Assembly: GCF_000577335.1 (NCBI RefSeq)
Contig: NZ_CBYL010000008.1
Coordinates: 30,736 to 94,735 of the forward strand
DNA length: 64,000 nucleotides
Reading direction: 5' to 3'
Origin: Faecalispora jeddahensis
GTDB taxonomy: Bacteria; Bacillota; Clostridia; Oscillospirales; Acutalibacteraceae
Every line of letters starts with the position of its first letter. Position 1 is the first letter of the stretch. Below the pieces are notes generated by a model that did no database searches, had not been told where the DNA came from, and saw only the letters and a list, made by a program, of their open reading frames with translations. Shown here piece after piece: positions 1 through 9,422 of this stretch. The translations under genes and the position numbers were made by a program.

Positions 1-333
1 AATCTTCACTCCGTCAAAGGAATTTCTCACGATGCCGGCATCCAGCAGAGCCTGAATATCGACCACCGCGCCGTTCTCAAAGGATTCCAGTGTACCAACG
101 TTGATCGCAACGATGTCCTTCGCAAAAATATTGACAAAGCCCCTTTTGGGAAGTCTTCTCTGCAGAGGCATCTGGCCGCCTTCGAAACCTGCACGGAACC
201 CACGGCCAGCTCTGGCCTTCTGGCCCTTATGACCCTTGCCGGAGGTTTTGCCCCAGCCGGAGCCGTGTCCTCTGCCGATTCTACGGGCCGTTTGGGTGGA
301 CCCGGGTACTGCAGATAAGTCATGCAACTTCAT
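1..333 (-). CDS. rplO: 50S ribosomal protein L15 (N-terminal part, cut by window edge)
   Basis: Ribosomal protein L15 of the large subunit, a late-assembling 23S rRNA binder. Translation from the ATG at 333 gives MKLHDLSAVPGSTQ followed by the Gly/Lys/Arg-rich L15 N-terminus (RRIGRGHGSGWGKTSGKGHK) and the FEGGQMPLQRRLPKRGF signature. About 111 codons are present; the C-terminus lies beyond position 1. A GGAGGTG ribosome binding site precedes the start and rpmD ends 18 bases upstream. It is the last visible gene of the spc part of the ribosomal operon; secY normally follows in this gene order but is outside the window. Confidence 0.97.
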   Translation of the reverse strand, partial: MKLHDLSAVPGSTQTARRIGRGHGSGWGKTSGKGHKGQKARAGRGFRAGFEGGQMPLQRRLPKRGFVNIFAKDIVAINVGTLESFENGAVVDIQALLDAGIVRNSFDGVKI

Positions 334-351
334 TTACTCGCACCTCCTTGC

Positions 352-531
352 TTACGCTTTGCTTACCTCGATGAGGTGGATAATCTTTGCCACCTTGCCT
401 TTGGTCTGAGGATTATCGGGCTGCGTAGTGCAGTCGCCGATCTTATGCAAACCAAGGGACTGAGCGGTCGCAATCTGGTCCTTGTGGCTGCCGATCAGGC
501 TTTTTACCAACTTGATGTGAATCTGTGCCAT
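352..531 (-). CDS. rpmD: 50S ribosomal protein L30
   Basis: Large-subunit protein L30, 59 residues, the usual bacterial length. It begins MAQIHIKLVKSLIGSHKDQ and contains the short L30 fold with the family's LGLHKIG segment near the middle. The reading frame stays open further upstream (to 624), but the start at 531 is chosen because it follows a strong AAGGGGGG ribosome binding site and matches the family's N-terminus; the longer version would overlap rpsE. It sits between rpsE and rplO exactly as in the conserved spc operon. Confidence 0.96.
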   Translation of the reverse strand: MAQIHIKLVKSLIGSHKDQIATAQSLGLHKIGDCTTQPDNPQTKGKVAKIIHLIEVSKA

Positions 532-547
532 ATTGCTGCCCCCCTTG

Positions 548-1045
548 TTACAGAATCTCTTTTGCCGATTTACCGCGGATCGCAGCAACCTCTTCGGCAG
601 TGCGCAGCTGAGCGAGACCTTCAATGGTCGCGCGAACCACGTTGCACGGGTTGTTGGAGCGCAGTGCCTTGGTACGGATGTCTTTAATACCAGCAGATTC
701 TACTACCGCACGAACCGCACCGCCGGCGATAACACCGGTACCGGGAGCGGCGGGCTTCATCAGCACGCGGCCTGCGCCGTATGCGCCGATGACTTCGTGA
801 GGAATTGTGCTGCCGCGCAGAGAAACCTTGATCAGGTTCTTCTTGGCGTCCTCAATTCCCTTGCGGATGGAATCCGGAACTTCTCCTGCCTTACCAATAC
901 CGAAACCGACTGTTCCGTTGCCGTCACCGACAACTACCAGAGCGGCAAACTTGAAGATACGTCCGCCCTTTACGGTTTTGGATACGCGGTTGATGGCAAC
1001 CACGCGCTCTTTCAGATCCAAAGTAGATGCGTCAATTCTAGCCAA
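548..1045 (-). CDS. rpsE: 30S ribosomal protein S5
   Basis: Small-subunit protein S5, 165 residues, involved in decoding fidelity and mRNA entry. The N-terminal double-stranded RNA-binding domain (about residues 8-75) contains [19 protein letters not shown] and the [17 protein letters not shown] stretch; the C-terminal domain contains the [19 protein letters not shown] motif. The order rplR-rpsE-rpmD and the 17-base gaps place it in the spc operon, co-transcribed from the rpsJ promoter. Nothing is unusual in its length or key residues. Confidence 0.98.
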   Translation of the reverse strand: MARIDASTLDLKERVVAINRVSKTVKGGRIFKFAALVVVGDGNGTVGFGIGKAGEVPDSIRKGIEDAKKNLIKVSLRGSTIPHEVIGAYGAGRVLMKPAAPGTGVIAGGAVRAVVESAGIKDIRTKALRSNNPCNVVRATIEGLAQLRTAEEVAAIRGKSAKEIL

Positions 1046-1062
1046 AAGTATTCCTCCTTCTC

Positions 1063-1422
1063 TCAGAACTTGAGGCCGCCCTCGCGGGCGCCTTCGGCCA
1101 GCTCTTTGACGCGGCCGTGGAAAATATAACCGCCGCGGTCGAACACGACCTCGGTGATCCCCTTCTCAGCCGCGCGCTTAGCGATCAGTTCGCCAACCTG
1201 CTTTGCGGCTTCCTTGTTTCCGCCATTGCCAGTAAACTCTTTGTCCAGCGTGGAAGCTGCCGCGAGAGTAACTCCCGCAACATCGTCGATAATCTGGGCG
1301 TAGATGTTCTTGGCGGAGCGGAATACATTCAGGCGCGGGCGCTCTGCAGTGCCCGTAACCTTGCCGCGCACACGACGGTGGCGGTTCAGTCTGGCTTTAT
1401 TTGTATCAGCCTTGTTCACCAT
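1063..1422 (-). CDS. rplR: 50S ribosomal protein L18
   Basis: Large-subunit protein L18, 119 residues, which binds 5S rRNA together with L5 and helps seat the 5S particle in the central protuberance. The protein shows the basic N-terminus ([20 protein letters not shown]), the central [19 protein letters not shown] segment and the C-terminal [24 protein letters not shown] signature. It lies between rplF and rpsE with short gaps and no promoter of its own. Confidence 0.98.
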   Translation of the reverse strand: MVNKADTNKARLNRHRRVRGKVTGTAERPRLNVFRSAKNIYAQIIDDVAGVTLAAASTLDKEFTGNGGNKEAAKQVGELIAKRAAEKGITEVVFDRGGYIFHGRVKELAEGAREGGLKF

Positions 1423-1442
1423 ATTGATTCACTCTCCTTCAG

Positions 1443-1991
1443 TTACTTCTTCGAGCCCTTACCGGCCTTGCCTTCCTTACGGCGGACAAATTCACCAGCA
1501 TAACGAATTCCCTTGCCCTTATACGGCTCCGGCGGACGTTTCTCGCGGACTTCCGCGGCAAACTGGCCAACCTTCTGCTTGTCGATCCCATGAATGATGA
1601 TCTTGTTGGGCGTGGGAGCTTCGATCTGGATCTCGTCTGTCTCAGACACGATCACCTGATGGGAATAACCCAGGTTCATGACCAGGTCCTTGCCCTGCTT
1701 CTGCACACGGTAACCAACACCCAGAACGTCGAGCTCCTTCTTGAAGCCCTCTGTCACACCGACCACCATGTTGTGCACCAGCGTGCGGGTCAGGCCGTGC
1801 AGCGCACGGTTTTCCTTCTCGTCGTTCGGGCGGGTCACGATAAGCTCGCTGCCCTCCTGAGAGATCGTCATGTTCGGGTGGAACTGCTGTGTCAGAGTTC
1901 CCTTTGCTCCCTTAACAGTAACAACGTTGCCGTCGATTTTCACTTCGACGCCAGCGGGAATATTTATGGGTTTTCTTCCAATTCGCGACAT
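1443..1991 (-). CDS. rplF: 50S ribosomal protein L6
   Basis: Large-subunit protein L6, 182 residues, near the factor-binding site. It has the two repeated alpha/beta domains of the family: [17 protein letters not shown] at the start, the [21 protein letters not shown] segment in the middle, and the C-terminal signature [16 protein letters not shown]. The basic tail [11 protein letters not shown] is typical. It is in canonical position between rpsH and rplR. Confidence 0.98.
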   Translation of the reverse strand: MSRIGRKPINIPAGVEVKIDGNVVTVKGAKGTLTQQFHPNMTISQEGSELIVTRPNDEKENRALHGLTRTLVHNMVVGVTEGFKKELDVLGVGYRVQKQGKDLVMNLGYSHQVIVSETDEIQIEAPTPNKIIIHGIDKQKVGQFAAEVREKRPPEPYKGKGIRYAGEFVRRKEGKAGKGSKK

Positions 1992-2007
1992 AATAGCACC
2001 CCCTTGT

Positions 2008-2406
2008 TTACCAAATAAACGCCAGAACTTCGCCGCCTACATTCTCTTTGCGCGCCTGACGGTCCGTCATGACGCCCTTGGAGGTAGAAATGACCGCGAT
2101 GCCGAGGCCCTTGAGAACCTTGGGCAGATCTTCTGCGTTGGAATAAATGCGCAGGCCGGGTTTCGACACTCTGCGCAGGCCTTTGATGACGGGGGTCTTG
2201 CCCTCGCCGTACTTCAGATTCACTTTCAGAATCCCCTGTTTGCCGTCCTCGATCACCGTGTAGTTCTTTACATATCCCTCTTCAACCAGAATCTTGATGA
2301 TAGACTCTTTCATGTTGCTCTTGGGGATCTCAACGGAATCGTGCTTGGCAGCATTCGCGTTGCGAATACGGGTGAGCAAATCAGCGATTGTATCTGTAAT
2401 CTGCAT
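2008..2406 (-). CDS. rpsH: 30S ribosomal protein S8
   Basis: Small-subunit protein S8, 132 residues, a primary 16S rRNA binder. It begins [20 protein letters not shown] and ends with the signature [22 protein letters not shown] stretch (here [20 protein letters not shown]). In E. coli S8 is the autogenous regulator of the spc operon through a site in rplE mRNA; I did not find an obvious mimic here, and regulation in Firmicutes may differ. Start and gap to rpsN are normal. Confidence 0.98.
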   Translation of the reverse strand: MQITDTIADLLTRIRNANAAKHDSVEIPKSNMKESIIKILVEEGYVKNYTVIEDGKQGILKVNLKYGEGKTPVIKGLRRVSKPGLRIYSNAEDLPKVLKGLGIAVISTSKGVMTDRQARKENVGGEVLAFIW

Positions 2407-2424
2407 ACCGTTCCCTCCTTTGCT

Positions 2425-2610
2425 TTACCAGCTGGCTTTTTTCACGCCCGGGATCTCACCCTTATGGGCAAGCTCGCGGAAGCATATGCGGCAAATCCCG
2501 AACTTGCGGAGATAAGCATGCGGCCGGCCGCAGATTTTGCAGCGGTTATGCTCTCTGGAGGAAAATTTCGCCGTCCTCAGCTGTTTGATTTTCATTGATG
2601 TTTTGGCCAC
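2425..2610 (-). CDS. rpsN: 30S ribosomal protein S14, zinc-binding type
   Basis: Small-subunit protein S14 of the short, zinc-containing (C+) type, 61 residues. Two CxxC pairs, C24-C27 (CKIC) and C40-C43 (CRIC), form the zinc site. The long zinc-free type found in many bacteria has about 90-100 residues, so this is the ancestral form usual in clostridia. It sits between rplE and rpsH as expected. No zinc-free paralogue is seen in this window. Confidence 0.98.
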   Translation of the reverse strand: MAKTSMKIKQLRTAKFSSREHNRCKICGRPHAYLRKFGICRICFRELAHKGEIPGVKKASW

Positions 2611-2622
2611 AATAATCCCTCC

Positions 2623-3162
2623 TTATCTCGCAAACGGAGCGCCCATCAGCGTCAGCAGCTCGCGGGCCTCTTCGTCGGTTTTTGCGGTGGTTACGAAGCA
2701 GATATCCATTCCGCGCACCTTGTCGATCTTATCGTACTCGATCTCGGGGAAAATCAGCTGCTCCTTGATGCCCATGTTGTAGTTGCCGCGTCCGTCAAAG
2801 GAATTCGGATTGATCCCTCTAAAGTCTCTGACGCGGGGCAGCGCGACGTTGAAGAAACGGTCGATAAACTCATACATGTTCTCGCCTCTGAGCGTAACCT
2901 TCACGCCGATGTTCATGCCTTCACGCAGCTTAAAGTTCGCAACGGATTTCTTCGCCTTGCAAACCTGGGGCTTCTGGCCGGTAATCGCTGCAATGTCAGT
3001 CATGATGGCGTCGATTACCTTAGAATTGTCACGGGCTTCGCCGGCGCCTACATTGATGACGATTTTTTCGAGCTTGGGGATCTCCATCACGCTCTTGTAG
3101 CTGAATTTCTTCATGAGCGCGGGCGAGACCTCCTGCTTGTAAAACTCCTTCAGTCTGGCCAT
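2623..3162 (-). CDS. rplE: 50S ribosomal protein L5
   Basis: Large-subunit protein L5, 179 residues, a 5S rRNA binder that contacts the P-site tRNA. It carries [16 protein letters not shown], the [22 protein letters not shown] core and the [19 protein letters not shown] signature. The frame is open to 3207, but the ATG at 3162 gives the family N-terminus [17 protein letters not shown] and follows an AGGGAGGAAG ribosome binding site; the longer start would overlap rplX by 28 bases. Confidence 0.97.
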   Translation of the reverse strand: MARLKEFYKQEVSPALMKKFSYKSVMEIPKLEKIVINVGAGEARDNSKVIDAIMTDIAAITGQKPQVCKAKKSVANFKLREGMNIGVKVTLRGENMYEFIDRFFNVALPRVRDFRGINPNSFDGRGNYNMGIKEQLIFPEIEYDKIDKVRGMDICFVTTAKTDEEARELLTLMGAPFAR

Positions 3163-3179
3163 GTCGTATTCTTCCTCCC

Positions 3180-3500
3180 TTACAGCGACTCGCCGCATTT
3201 TACGCAAACGCGGTCTTTGGTGCCGTCCTCATAGAGCTTATGCGCAACACGAGTGGGCTTTCCGCAGCGAGGGCAAACGATCTGAACCTTGCAGGCGTAC
3301 AGAGCGCCCTCGGCCTTTACGAGTCCGCCCGGGGCACCCATTTTACGGGGCTTTACATGCTTTGTTACCATGTTGCGGCCCTCGACGATCACTTTGCCCT
3401 CTTTGGGGCTGACCGCCAGAACCTTCCCCTGCTTGCCGCGCTCTTTGCCGCTCAAAATGATGACGGTGTCACCAGTTTTTACATGAACTTTGTTATTCAT
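3180..3500 (-). CDS. rplX: 50S ribosomal protein L24 with C-terminal zinc ribbon
   Basis: Large-subunit protein L24, 106 residues, an early assembly initiator. The KOW motif lies near the start ([20 protein letters not shown]) and the family segment [13 protein letters not shown] follows. The last 35 residues hold two CxxC pairs (CPRC and CVKC) that would form a zinc ribbon; many L24 proteins have this part reduced or cysteine-free. Together with zinc-type S14 this suggests a zinc-replete set of ribosomal proteins. It lies between rplN and rplE. Confidence 0.97.
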   Translation of the reverse strand: MNNKVHVKTGDTVIILSGKERGKQGKVLAVSPKEGKVIVEGRNMVTKHVKPRKMGAPGGLVKAEGALYACKVQIVCPRCGKPTRVAHKLYEDGTKDRVCVKCGESL

Positions 3501-3515
3501 TAGTGAACACCTCCA

Positions 3516-3884
3516 TTACAGTACTTCCGGGGCAAGGCTTAAGATTTTCAGGTAATCCTTATCGCGCAGTTCTCTGGCAACGGGCCCAAAGATACGCGTG
3601 CCCCTGGGGTTTTTGTCGTCCTTAATAATAACAGCCGCGTTCTCGTCGAAGCGGATATACGTTCCGTCGTGGCGGCGAACGCCAAAAGCGGTACGAACAA
3701 TAACCGCTTTAACAACGTCGCCTTTTTTAACAACGCCGCCGGGTGCTGCTTTTTTGACCGAAGCTACCACAACGTCGCCAATATTGGCATACCTTCTGCC
3801 GGTGCCGCCCAGCACGCGAATGCACATAAGCTCTTTCGCGCCGGTGTTGTCGGCAACCTTGAGGTAAGTCTGCTGTTGTATCAC
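3516..3884 (-). CDS. rplN: 50S ribosomal protein L14
   Basis: Large-subunit protein L14, 122 residues, which sits beneath the factor-binding region and contacts 16S rRNA across the subunit interface. It begins [20 protein letters not shown] and contains the family signature in the [17 protein letters not shown] stretch and [11 protein letters not shown] near the end. Length and start are as usual. It is in canonical position between rpsQ and rplX. Confidence 0.98.
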   Translation of the reverse strand: MIQQQTYLKVADNTGAKELMCIRVLGGTGRRYANIGDVVVASVKKAAPGGVVKKGDVVKAVIVRTAFGVRRHDGTYIRFDENAAVIIKDDKNPRGTRIFGPVARELRDKDYLKILSLAPEVL

Positions 3885-3912
3885 AGTGCGTTCCTCCTTC
3901 GCTGAAAGCTAC

Positions 3913-4170
3913 TTATTTTGCTTTCTCAATAATCTCGACAAGACGCCATCTTTTTTCTTTGGAAAGGGGACGGGTCTCCATCACACGCACGCGGTCACCG
4001 ATGTTGCACTCGTTGTTTTCGTCATGAACCTTCAGTTTCACAGTACGCTTGATAATCTTGTTGTAAAGCGGATGCTTCACGCTGTCCTGGATAGCGACAA
4101 CGGCGGTTTTGTCCATCTTATTGCTGACGACCTTGCCGACGTTGGTTTTTCTCATATTTCTGTCACTCAC
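3913..4170 (-). CDS. rpsQ: 30S ribosomal protein S17
   Basis: Small-subunit protein S17, 85 residues, a primary 16S rRNA-binding OB-fold protein. It shows [19 protein letters not shown] at the N-terminus, the [19 protein letters not shown] central segment and the signature [20 protein letters not shown] at the end. It lies between rpmC and rplN with short spacers. Confidence 0.98.
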   Translation of the reverse strand: MSDRNMRKTNVGKVVSNKMDKTAVVAIQDSVKHPLYNKIIKRTVKLKVHDENNECNIGDRVRVMETRPLSKEKRWRLVEIIEKAK

Positions 4171-4190
4171 AGCTTAATCCTCCCTTCCCA

Positions 4191-4397
4191 TTACGCTTTC
4201 GCGCTGTCCTTCAGCTCATTGTCACGCAGCACGGTCTTAATGCGGGCAATGTCTTTCTTGACAGCGGAAATTCGCATCGGGTTGTCAAGCTGATTAATGG
4301 CAAGCTGAAAACGCAGGTTGAAAAGCTCTTCTTTCAGATCCTTCAGCTTGCTCTGCAGCTCTTCGGTTGTCAACTCTCTAATCTCTGCGGCCTTCAT
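4191..4397 (-). CDS. rpmC: 50S ribosomal protein L29
   Basis: Large-subunit protein L29, 68 residues, a two-helix protein near the nascent-chain exit that forms part of the docking site for trigger factor and SRP. It has the expected [18 protein letters not shown] start, the [19 protein letters not shown] core and the [16 protein letters not shown]-terminal helix. Its ATG overlaps the rplP stop by four bases, which suggests translational coupling. Confidence 0.98.
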   Translation of the reverse strand: MKAAEIRELTTEELQSKLKDLKEELFNLRFQLAINQLDNPMRISAVKKDIARIKTVLRDNELKDSAKA

Positions 4398-4822
4398 GAT
4401 TGCTCACCACCCGTTTCTTCCTTCTTGACAAACTTGCATTTGATCGGCAGCTTGTTTGCAGCAAGGCGCATTGCCTCTCTGGCGGTTGCCTCGGCAACGC
4501 CGCCGATTTCGAACATCACTCTGCCGGGCTTTACAACGGCCACCCAGTACTCGGGCGCGCCCTTACCGGAACCCATGCGGGTTTCTGCCGGCTTCTTAGT
4601 GACAGGCTTATCGGGGAAAATCTTAATCCAGACTTTACCGAATCTCTTTGTGTAACGAGTCATGGCAATACGGGCGGCCTCAATCTGGTTCGAGGTGATC
4701 CAGGCGGGCTCAAGGGCCTGAAGGCCGAAATCGCCGTATGCGACCTGACTGCCGCGATATGCCTTACCGGTCATACGACCGCGGTGCACTCTGCGGTATT
4801 TCACGCGTTTAGGCAGCAACAT
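4394..4822 (-). CDS. rplP: 50S ribosomal protein L16
   Basis: Large-subunit protein L16, 142 residues, near the A-site tRNA elbow and peptidyl transferase centre. It begins [20 protein letters not shown] and contains the [19 protein letters not shown] signature. Its start shares one base with the rpsC stop and its stop overlaps the rpmC start by four bases, so the three genes are probably translationally coupled. Confidence 0.98.
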   Translation of the reverse strand: MLLPKRVKYRRVHRGRMTGKAYRGSQVAYGDFGLQALEPAWITSNQIEAARIAMTRYTKRFGKVWIKIFPDKPVTKKPAETRMGSGKGAPEYWVAVVKPGRVMFEIGGVAEATAREAMRLAANKLPIKCKFVKKEETGGEQS

Positions 4823-5487
4823 TATTTATTGCCTCCTTCCCTCTTGGGCTTGCGGTTATCGTGGAGAACCTCGCCTCTATAGATCCACACCTTCACGCCA
4901 ATGCGGCCGTAGGTGGTAGCAGCCTCGGCAAAACCGTAGTCGATGTCTGCACGGATGGTCTGCAGCGGGATAGTACCCTCATGGTAGTGCTCGGTACGGG
5001 CAATTTCAGCACCGCCCAAACGGCCGGAAACCTGAGTCTTGATGCCCTTCGCGCCGAGCTTCATGGCGCGGCCCATGCACTGTTTCATTGCACGGCGGAA
5101 CGAAATTCTCTTTTCGAGCTGCTGGGCAATGTTCTCCGCAACGAGCTGTGCGTTCAAATCGGGGGATTTCACCTCGACGATATTGATGGATACCGGCTTG
5201 CCCAGCATCGCTTCGCACTGCACGCGGAGCTTCTCGATCTCTGCGCCGCCCTTGCCGATGACCATGCCGGGCTTTGCGCAGTGAATGTGAACGCGAACCT
5301 TGGAAGCGTCGCGCTCGATCTCAATTTTCGGAACACCCGCGGAAGCGAGCTGCTTCTTGAGTGTTTTACGCAGCTTGTAATCCTCGACCAGGGTGTCGCC
5401 AAAGACATTGTCCTTCGCGAACCAGCGGGAATCCCAATCTTTAATTACGCCCACACGAAAGCCGTGGGGATTGATTTTCTGGCCCAT
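4822..5487 (-). CDS. rpsC: 30S ribosomal protein S3
   Basis: Small-subunit protein S3, 221 residues, at the mRNA entry channel with helicase-like function in the ribosome. The N-terminal segment is [20 protein letters not shown]; a KH domain follows with the [14 protein letters not shown] motif at about residues 75-90; the C-terminal domain has [17 protein letters not shown]. It lies between rplV and rplP. Confidence 0.98.
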   Translation of the reverse strand: MGQKINPHGFRVGVIKDWDSRWFAKDNVFGDTLVEDYKLRKTLKKQLASAGVPKIEIERDASKVRVHIHCAKPGMVIGKGGAEIEKLRVQCEAMLGKPVSINIVEVKSPDLNAQLVAENIAQQLEKRISFRRAMKQCMGRAMKLGAKGIKTQVSGRLGGAEIARTEHYHEGTIPLQTIRADIDYGFAEAATTYGRIGVKVWIYRGEVLHDNRKPKREGGNK

Positions 5488-5502
5488 AGTTTACCTCCTC
5501 CG

Positions 5503-5838
5503 CTATTCTTTTTCCTTGAGCACGAGGGTAACGTGCGAAGTTCTTTTCAAAATTCTGAACGCGCGACCCTGCGCTCTGGGGCGAATGCGCTTGAGGATCG
5601 GGCCAGGGCTGACGAAGCACTCGGCGACGTACAGTCTGGTAACGTCCATGTTATGGTTATTCTCAGCATTTGCAATGGCCGACTTCAGCAGTTTCTGAAG
5701 GTCTTCACATGCGGCCTTTGGGGTATGCTTCAGGATAGCCATAGCAAGGTCTGTCTCCTTGCCCCGGATCAAATCCAGCACAATCGATACCTTGCGGGGA
5801 GAAATACGGGCGTATTTCAAATAAGCCCTTGCTTCCAT
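5503..5838 (-). CDS. rplV: 50S ribosomal protein L22
   Basis: Large-subunit protein L22, 111 residues, whose long beta hairpin lines the exit tunnel and is a site of macrolide resistance. It begins [17 protein letters not shown] and ends with [22 protein letters not shown], the hairpin region. A GTG three codons upstream (5847) is in frame, but it overlaps the AAAGGAG ribosome binding site; the ATG at 5838 has the proper eight-base spacing and matches the family start. Confidence 0.97.
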   Translation of the reverse strand: MEARAYLKYARISPRKVSIVLDLIRGKETDLAMAILKHTPKAACEDLQKLLKSAIANAENNHNMDVTRLYVAECFVSPGPILKRIRPRAQGRAFRILKRTSHVTLVLKEKE

Positions 5839-5859
5839 TGTATACACTCCTTTCGGCCT

Positions 5860-6132
5860 TTATCGGGTAGTTTTGGATCCGGCGTGACCTTTAAAGGTTC
5901 TGGTGGGGGCAAACTCACCGAGCTTGTGCCCAACCATATCTTCGGTAACATAAACCGGAACATGCTTGCGGCCGTCATGGACGGCAATCGTATGACCGAC
6001 GAAATCCGGGAAAATAATCGAAGCTCTGCTCCAGGTCTTGACGATTTTCTTTTCGCCGGCGGCGTTCATCTCTTGAATCCTTTTCAGCAGAACGGGCTGA
6101 ACATAAGGACCCTTTTTCACACTTCTGCTCAT
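5860..6132 (-). CDS. rpsS: 30S ribosomal protein S19
   Basis: Small-subunit protein S19, 90 residues, in the head of the 30S subunit next to S13. It begins [19 protein letters not shown] and contains the signature region [20 protein letters not shown] followed by [13 protein letters not shown]. It lies between rplB and rplV. Confidence 0.98.
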   Translation of the reverse strand: MSRSVKKGPYVQPVLLKRIQEMNAAGEKKIVKTWSRASIIFPDFVGHTIAVHDGRKHVPVYVTEDMVGHKLGEFAPTRTFKGHAGSKTTR

Positions 6133-6156
6133 CAGTTAAGCTCCTTTCTGTCCGCC

Positions 6157-6990
6157 TTACTTACTGTTTCTGCGCTTCACGATAAATTTATCGGAGCGGT
6201 TCTTCTTAGAACGGGTCTTGTAGCCCAGTGCGGGTTTACCCCAGGGGGTTACAGGGCCGGGACGGCCGACGGGAGACTTACCTTCACCACCGCCGTGGGG
6301 GTGATCGTTCGGGTTCATAACAGATCCGCGAACGGTAGGACGCCAGCCCATGTGGCGCTTGCGACCGGCTTTACCGATCTTTACGTTCTCGTGGTCGAGG
6401 TTGCTGACCTGGCCAATAGTAGCCATGCACAGCTGAGAAACGTTGCGCAGTTCACCGGAGGGCAAACGCAGCAGCGCCATGCCGTTTTCCTTCGCCATCA
6501 GCTGAGCCTGGTTGCCGGCCGAACGAGCCAGCTGGCCGCCCTTGCCGGGGTACAGCTCAACGTTGTGGATGAAGGTACCGGTCGGGATCGCAGAAAGAGG
6601 CAGCGCATTGCCGGGCTTAATGTCGGCGCCTGTGCCGGAAACAACTGTGTCGCCGACCTTCAGGCCGTGAGGAGCGATAATGTAGCTCTTCTGGCCATCC
6701 TCATACTGAATGAGCGCGATGAAAGCGGAGCGGTTCGGATCATACTCCAGGGTAAGAACCTTCGCCGGAACATCTGCTCTCTGACGCTTGAAATCGATCA
6801 CGCGGTACTTTTTGCGGTTTCCGCCTCCGCGATGGCGAACCGTAATTCTGCCATAGCTGTTACGGCCGGACTTTTTATTCAGCGGCTCCAGCAGGCTCTT
6901 CTCAGGGCCCTTCTTGGAAAGCTGAGAATAATCTGTTACCGACATGTTGCGGCGGCCCGCGGTAGTCGGTTTATAATTAATAATAGGCAT
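6157..6990 (-). CDS. rplB: 50S ribosomal protein L2
   Basis: Large-subunit protein L2, 277 residues, needed for subunit joining and peptidyl transfer. It shows [20 protein letters not shown] near the N-terminus and the C-terminal segment with [20 protein letters not shown], which includes the conserved histidine close to the peptidyl transferase centre. The gene is separated from rplW by an unusually long spacer of 114 bases with three potential hairpins, described separately. Confidence 0.98.
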   Translation of the reverse strand: MPIINYKPTTAGRRNMSVTDYSQLSKKGPEKSLLEPLNKKSGRNSYGRITVRHRGGGNRKKYRVIDFKRQRADVPAKVLTLEYDPNRSAFIALIQYEDGQKSYIIAPHGLKVGDTVVSGTGADIKPGNALPLSAIPTGTFIHNVELYPGKGGQLARSAGNQAQLMAKENGMALLRLPSGELRNVSQLCMATIGQVSNLDHENVKIGKAGRKRHMGWRPTVRGSVMNPNDHPHGGGEGKSPVGRPGPVTPWGKPALGYKTRSKKNRSDKFIVKRRNSK

Positions 6991-7020
6991 TCGGTTTCAC
7001 ACTCCTTGTTATGGCTTTGC

Positions 7021-7108
7021 GGGGATCAGCCAAATCCCCATACTTTGCCCCTGCCTCAGGATCGGCAGGATTCTGTATACACATTGTAATATCGACACGC
7101 GATATTAC
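7021..7108 (-). repeat. three inverted repeats in the rplW-rplB spacer
   Basis: The gap between rplW and rplB is 114 bases, whereas most gaps in this operon are 0-30. It contains three inverted repeats in a row: 7086-7094 with 7100-7108 (9 bp, perfect, overlapping the rplW stop codon), 7050-7055 with 7064-7069 (6 bp), and 7021-7026 with 7034-7039 (6 bp). None is followed by a run of T on the minus strand, so they look like intercistronic mRNA structures rather than a terminator. Confidence 0.5.
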
Positions 7109-7395
7109 ATCATACCCTCGAAGAATTCGATCGGCTTGCTGTCCTCGGTGAGGGAAACAACCGCTTTTTTCCACGCGGCGGTATAGCCCTGGGTTCTGCC
7201 CTGGCGGCGCAGATGTCCGCGAACATGCAGGGTATTCACCTTTGCGACCTTGACCTTAAAAAGCTCCTCGACAGCGCGCGCAATATCAATCTTTGTGGCA
7301 TTGCGGGCAACCTCGAAGGTGTACTTTTTGAAGCCAATGGCGCTCATGCTCTTTTCCGTAATGATCGGGCGGATGACAATCTCATGTGCAGTCAT
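7105..7395 (-). CDS. rplW: 50S ribosomal protein L23
   Basis: Large-subunit protein L23, 96 residues, at the tunnel exit, where trigger factor and SRP dock. It begins [17 protein letters not shown] and contains [21 protein letters not shown] and the [12 protein letters not shown] segment typical of L23. Its first base overlaps the last base of rplD, which suggests coupling. The stop codon is inside a 9-bp inverted repeat. Confidence 0.98.
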   Translation of the reverse strand: MTAHEIVIRPIITEKSMSAIGFKKYTFEVARNATKIDIARAVEELFKVKVAKVNTLHVRGHLRRQGRTQGYTAAWKKAVVSLTEDSKPIEFFEGMM

Positions 7396-8018
7396 TATGC
7401 ATACACCTCCTCGATCTTGGCTACGGCATCCTTGAGCACGATGAACTTATCGGCATTGAGGATGTCATAGACATTCAGAGTGTTTACGGTGGCGGTTTTC
7501 ACGCCCTGCAGGTTCGCAGCGGAAGCGATGACCTTCTTATTCTCCTCGGGGAGAACAATCAGGGCCTTCTTCTCAGCGCCGAGCGCCTGAAGCATGGAAA
7601 CGATCACCTTTGTTTTGTATTCGTCCATTGCAATCTGGTCCAGAACAACGATCTCGTTGTCGATGACCTTGCTGGAGAAAGCAGATTTCATGGCAAGACG
7701 GCGAACCTTCTTGTTCACGGTATATCTGTAGTCGCGGGGCTTCGGCGCAAATACGACACCGCCGTGTCTCCACTGGGGAGCGCGGATGGAGCCCTGTCTT
7801 GCGTGGCCGGTACCCTTCTGGCGCCAGGGTTTTCTGCCGCCGCCGGCAACCTCCGAGCGGGTCAGCGCGGACTGTGTGCCCTGCCGCTGATTTGCCAGAT
7901 AGTTTTTCACCAGCTCATGCATTACTGCGACATTGGGTTCAATTCCAAATACGGCTTCAGAAAGCTCGATTTGTCCAACTTCCTTACCAGCCATATCAAG
8001 TACTGCTACTTTCGGCAT
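7395..8018 (-). CDS. rplD: 50S ribosomal protein L4
   Basis: Large-subunit protein L4, 207 residues, with a loop reaching into the exit tunnel. The loop region is recognisable in [20 protein letters not shown] (about residues 60-80), followed by [19 protein letters not shown]. In E. coli L4 represses its own operon by attenuation and translational control in the S10 leader; a terminator-like element in the leader here makes a similar loop possible, but the regulator is not known. Confidence 0.98.
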   Translation of the reverse strand: MPKVAVLDMAGKEVGQIELSEAVFGIEPNVAVMHELVKNYLANQRQGTQSALTRSEVAGGGRKPWRQKGTGHARQGSIRAPQWRHGGVVFAPKPRDYRYTVNKKVRRLAMKSAFSSKVIDNEIVVLDQIAMDEYKTKVIVSMLQALGAEKKALIVLPEENKKVIASAANLQGVKTATVNTLNVYDILNADKFIVLKDAVAKIEEVYA

Positions 8019-8035
8019 TCTAATTCCTCCTTCCC

Positions 8036-8668
8036 TTACGCCTTCACGCTGTCGCGGATGACAACAACGCCGCCGTTAGGACCAGGGATAGCCCCTTTGA
8101 TAGCGATCAAATTGTTTTCAGTGTCCACCTTGACAACGGTCAAATTCTGAACGGTAACCTTTTCAGCACCCATGTGTCCGGCGGCCTTCAGGCCCTTGAA
8201 CACTCTGGAAGGACTGGAGTTGGCGCCCAGAGAACCGCGGTGTCTGGCAACAGGGCCGGTACCGTGGGTTTCCTTCAGTCTCTGGAAGTTCCAGCGCTTG
8301 ATCGCGCCGGCGTAGCCCTTACCTTTGCTGGTGCCGGAAACATCGACCTTGTCCCCTTTTTCGAAGACGTCGGCCTTGATCAGGTCGCCTACGTTATAGG
8401 CGTCTGTGTTGGAGAGTCTGAACTCTCTCAGAGTTCTTTTGGGAGCTACATCCGCTTTCGCGAAATGGCCCTTCAGGGGCTTATTCAAACGGTTCAGCTT
8501 TCTGTCGCCGAAACCGACCTGAATTGCCGCATAACCGTCGTTTTCAACCGTCTTCTTCTGCGAAACGACGCAGGGACCGGCTTCTACAACAGTGACAGGG
8601 ACAACGTTCCCCTTTTCATCGAAGATCTGCGTCATGCCGATCTTCTTGCCAATGATTGCCTTTTGCAT
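8036..8668 (-). CDS. rplC: 50S ribosomal protein L3
   Basis: Large-subunit protein L3, 210 residues, an assembly initiator reaching the peptidyl transferase centre. It starts [20 protein letters not shown] and contains the signature with [20 protein letters not shown] and [15 protein letters not shown]. The 70-base spacer to rpsJ holds a small 7-bp hairpin at 8696-8712 just upstream of the AGGAGG ribosome binding site. Confidence 0.98.
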   Translation of the reverse strand: MQKAIIGKKIGMTQIFDEKGNVVPVTVVEAGPCVVSQKKTVENDGYAAIQVGFGDRKLNRLNKPLKGHFAKADVAPKRTLREFRLSNTDAYNVGDLIKADVFEKGDKVDVSGTSKGKGYAGAIKRWNFQRLKETHGTGPVARHRGSLGANSSPSRVFKGLKAAGHMGAEKVTVQNLTVVKVDTENNLIAIKGAIPGPNGGVVVIRDSVKA

Positions 8669-8738
8669 GTTTTTTACCTCCTATGCAGGTTATTGGTTGG
8701 TGTTTCACCAACGTGACCCCAGCCGCTCGGTTGGTCGA

Positions 8739-9050
8739 TCAGAGCTTGATCTCAATCTCGACGCCCGCGGGAAGTTCCAGGCCCATCATCGCCTCTACTG
8801 TTTTGTTAGAGGGTCTGAGGATGTCGATCAGTCTTTTGTGGGTTCTCATCTCGAACTGCTCACGGCTGTCCTTGTACTTGTGAACAGCGCGCAGGATGGT
8901 GACAACCTGCTTCTCTGTCGGCAGCGGAACCGGGCCGGAAACTCTGGCGCCTGTACGCTTTGCCGTTGCCACGATCTTCTCTGCGGACTGATCCACCAGC
9001 TGATGATCGTACCCCTTGATTCTGATCCTGATTTTTTCTTTGACTGCCAC
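8739..9050 (-). CDS. rpsJ: 30S ribosomal protein S10, GTG start
   Basis: Small-subunit protein S10 (NusE), 103 residues, which also works in transcription antitermination with NusB. The frame is open to 9104, but the GTG at 9050 follows an AGGAGG site with nine-base spacing and gives the family N-terminus (M)[19 protein letters not shown]; the signature [20 protein letters not shown] follows in the second half. It is the first gene of the ribosomal operon. Confidence 0.96.
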   Translation of the reverse strand: MAVKEKIRIRIKGYDHQLVDQSAEKIVATAKRTGARVSGPVPLPTEKQVVTILRAVHKYKDSREQFEMRTHKRLIDILRPSNKTVEAMMGLELPAGVEIEIKL

Positions 9051-9331
9051 GTTGAATCGCCTCCTTGTAAATAGTTGGCGGGCGGCGTTTTTAAAACCTA
9101 ACACTGTTCCGGGTGTTTCTCCCTAGAACACTAAAAACCGGATTGACTTCGGAAACGAAGTTAATCCGGGAAAGGCACAAAAAAACGTCTGGGCAAAACG
9201 GCGCACTCATGGCCTGTTCTGTCCCAAAATATCTGTCGCCCGGTTTAAAATCGGACATACTCCACGGAAAAACCGGCAAATCTGCCGCAACCTCCCGCTT
9301 CATCGCATATCTGTCGCAGTCACGCTTCATT
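9051..9331 (-). other. 5' leader of the S10 operon
   Basis: An untranslated stretch of about 280 bases between the likely promoter and rpsJ. It contains a terminator-like hairpin (9133-9169) and, upstream of it, a potential 7-bp pairing that encloses 9240-9280 (CCGGTTT with AAACCGG). The AAACCGG at about 9240 could instead pair with the CCGGTTTTT end of the terminator arm. This is the arrangement of a transcription attenuator. Ribosomal protein leaders upstream of rpsJ have been proposed in Clostridia; I cannot say whether this one belongs to a described family. Confidence 0.5.
9133..9169 (-). terminator. terminator-like hairpin in the S10 leader
   Basis: Inverted repeat 9138-9151 with 9156-9169 (14 pairs, one of them G-U on the minus strand) around a four-base loop, followed on the minus strand by five T. 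It lies 83 bases upstream of rpsJ and downstream of the promoter, so it would stop the operon's own transcript before the first gene unless overridden. Confidence 0.6.
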
Positions 9332-9360
9332 ATAATACCATATTCCTCATGGGAACGCAA
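9332..9360 (-). promoter_or_regulatory. promoter of the S10-spc ribosomal operon
   Basis: On the minus strand TTGCGT (9355-9360), 17 bases, TATTAT (9332-9337), with an extended TGG in front of the -10 box. It reads toward rpsJ and is the only good vegetative promoter between the lipoprotein gene and rpsJ. Confidence 0.65.
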
Positions 9361-9422
9361 GAATTATTTTCTCTTTTCTGCAAGAAATTTTTATGTGATT
9401 ATTATTGAAATCAAACAAAAAT

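Noticed and set aside
4861..7089. A 742-codon open frame on the plus strand
   Set aside because: It lies antisense to rpsC, rplV, rpsS and rplB, which have clear homology and ribosome binding sites; the long frame is a by-product of GC-rich codon use.
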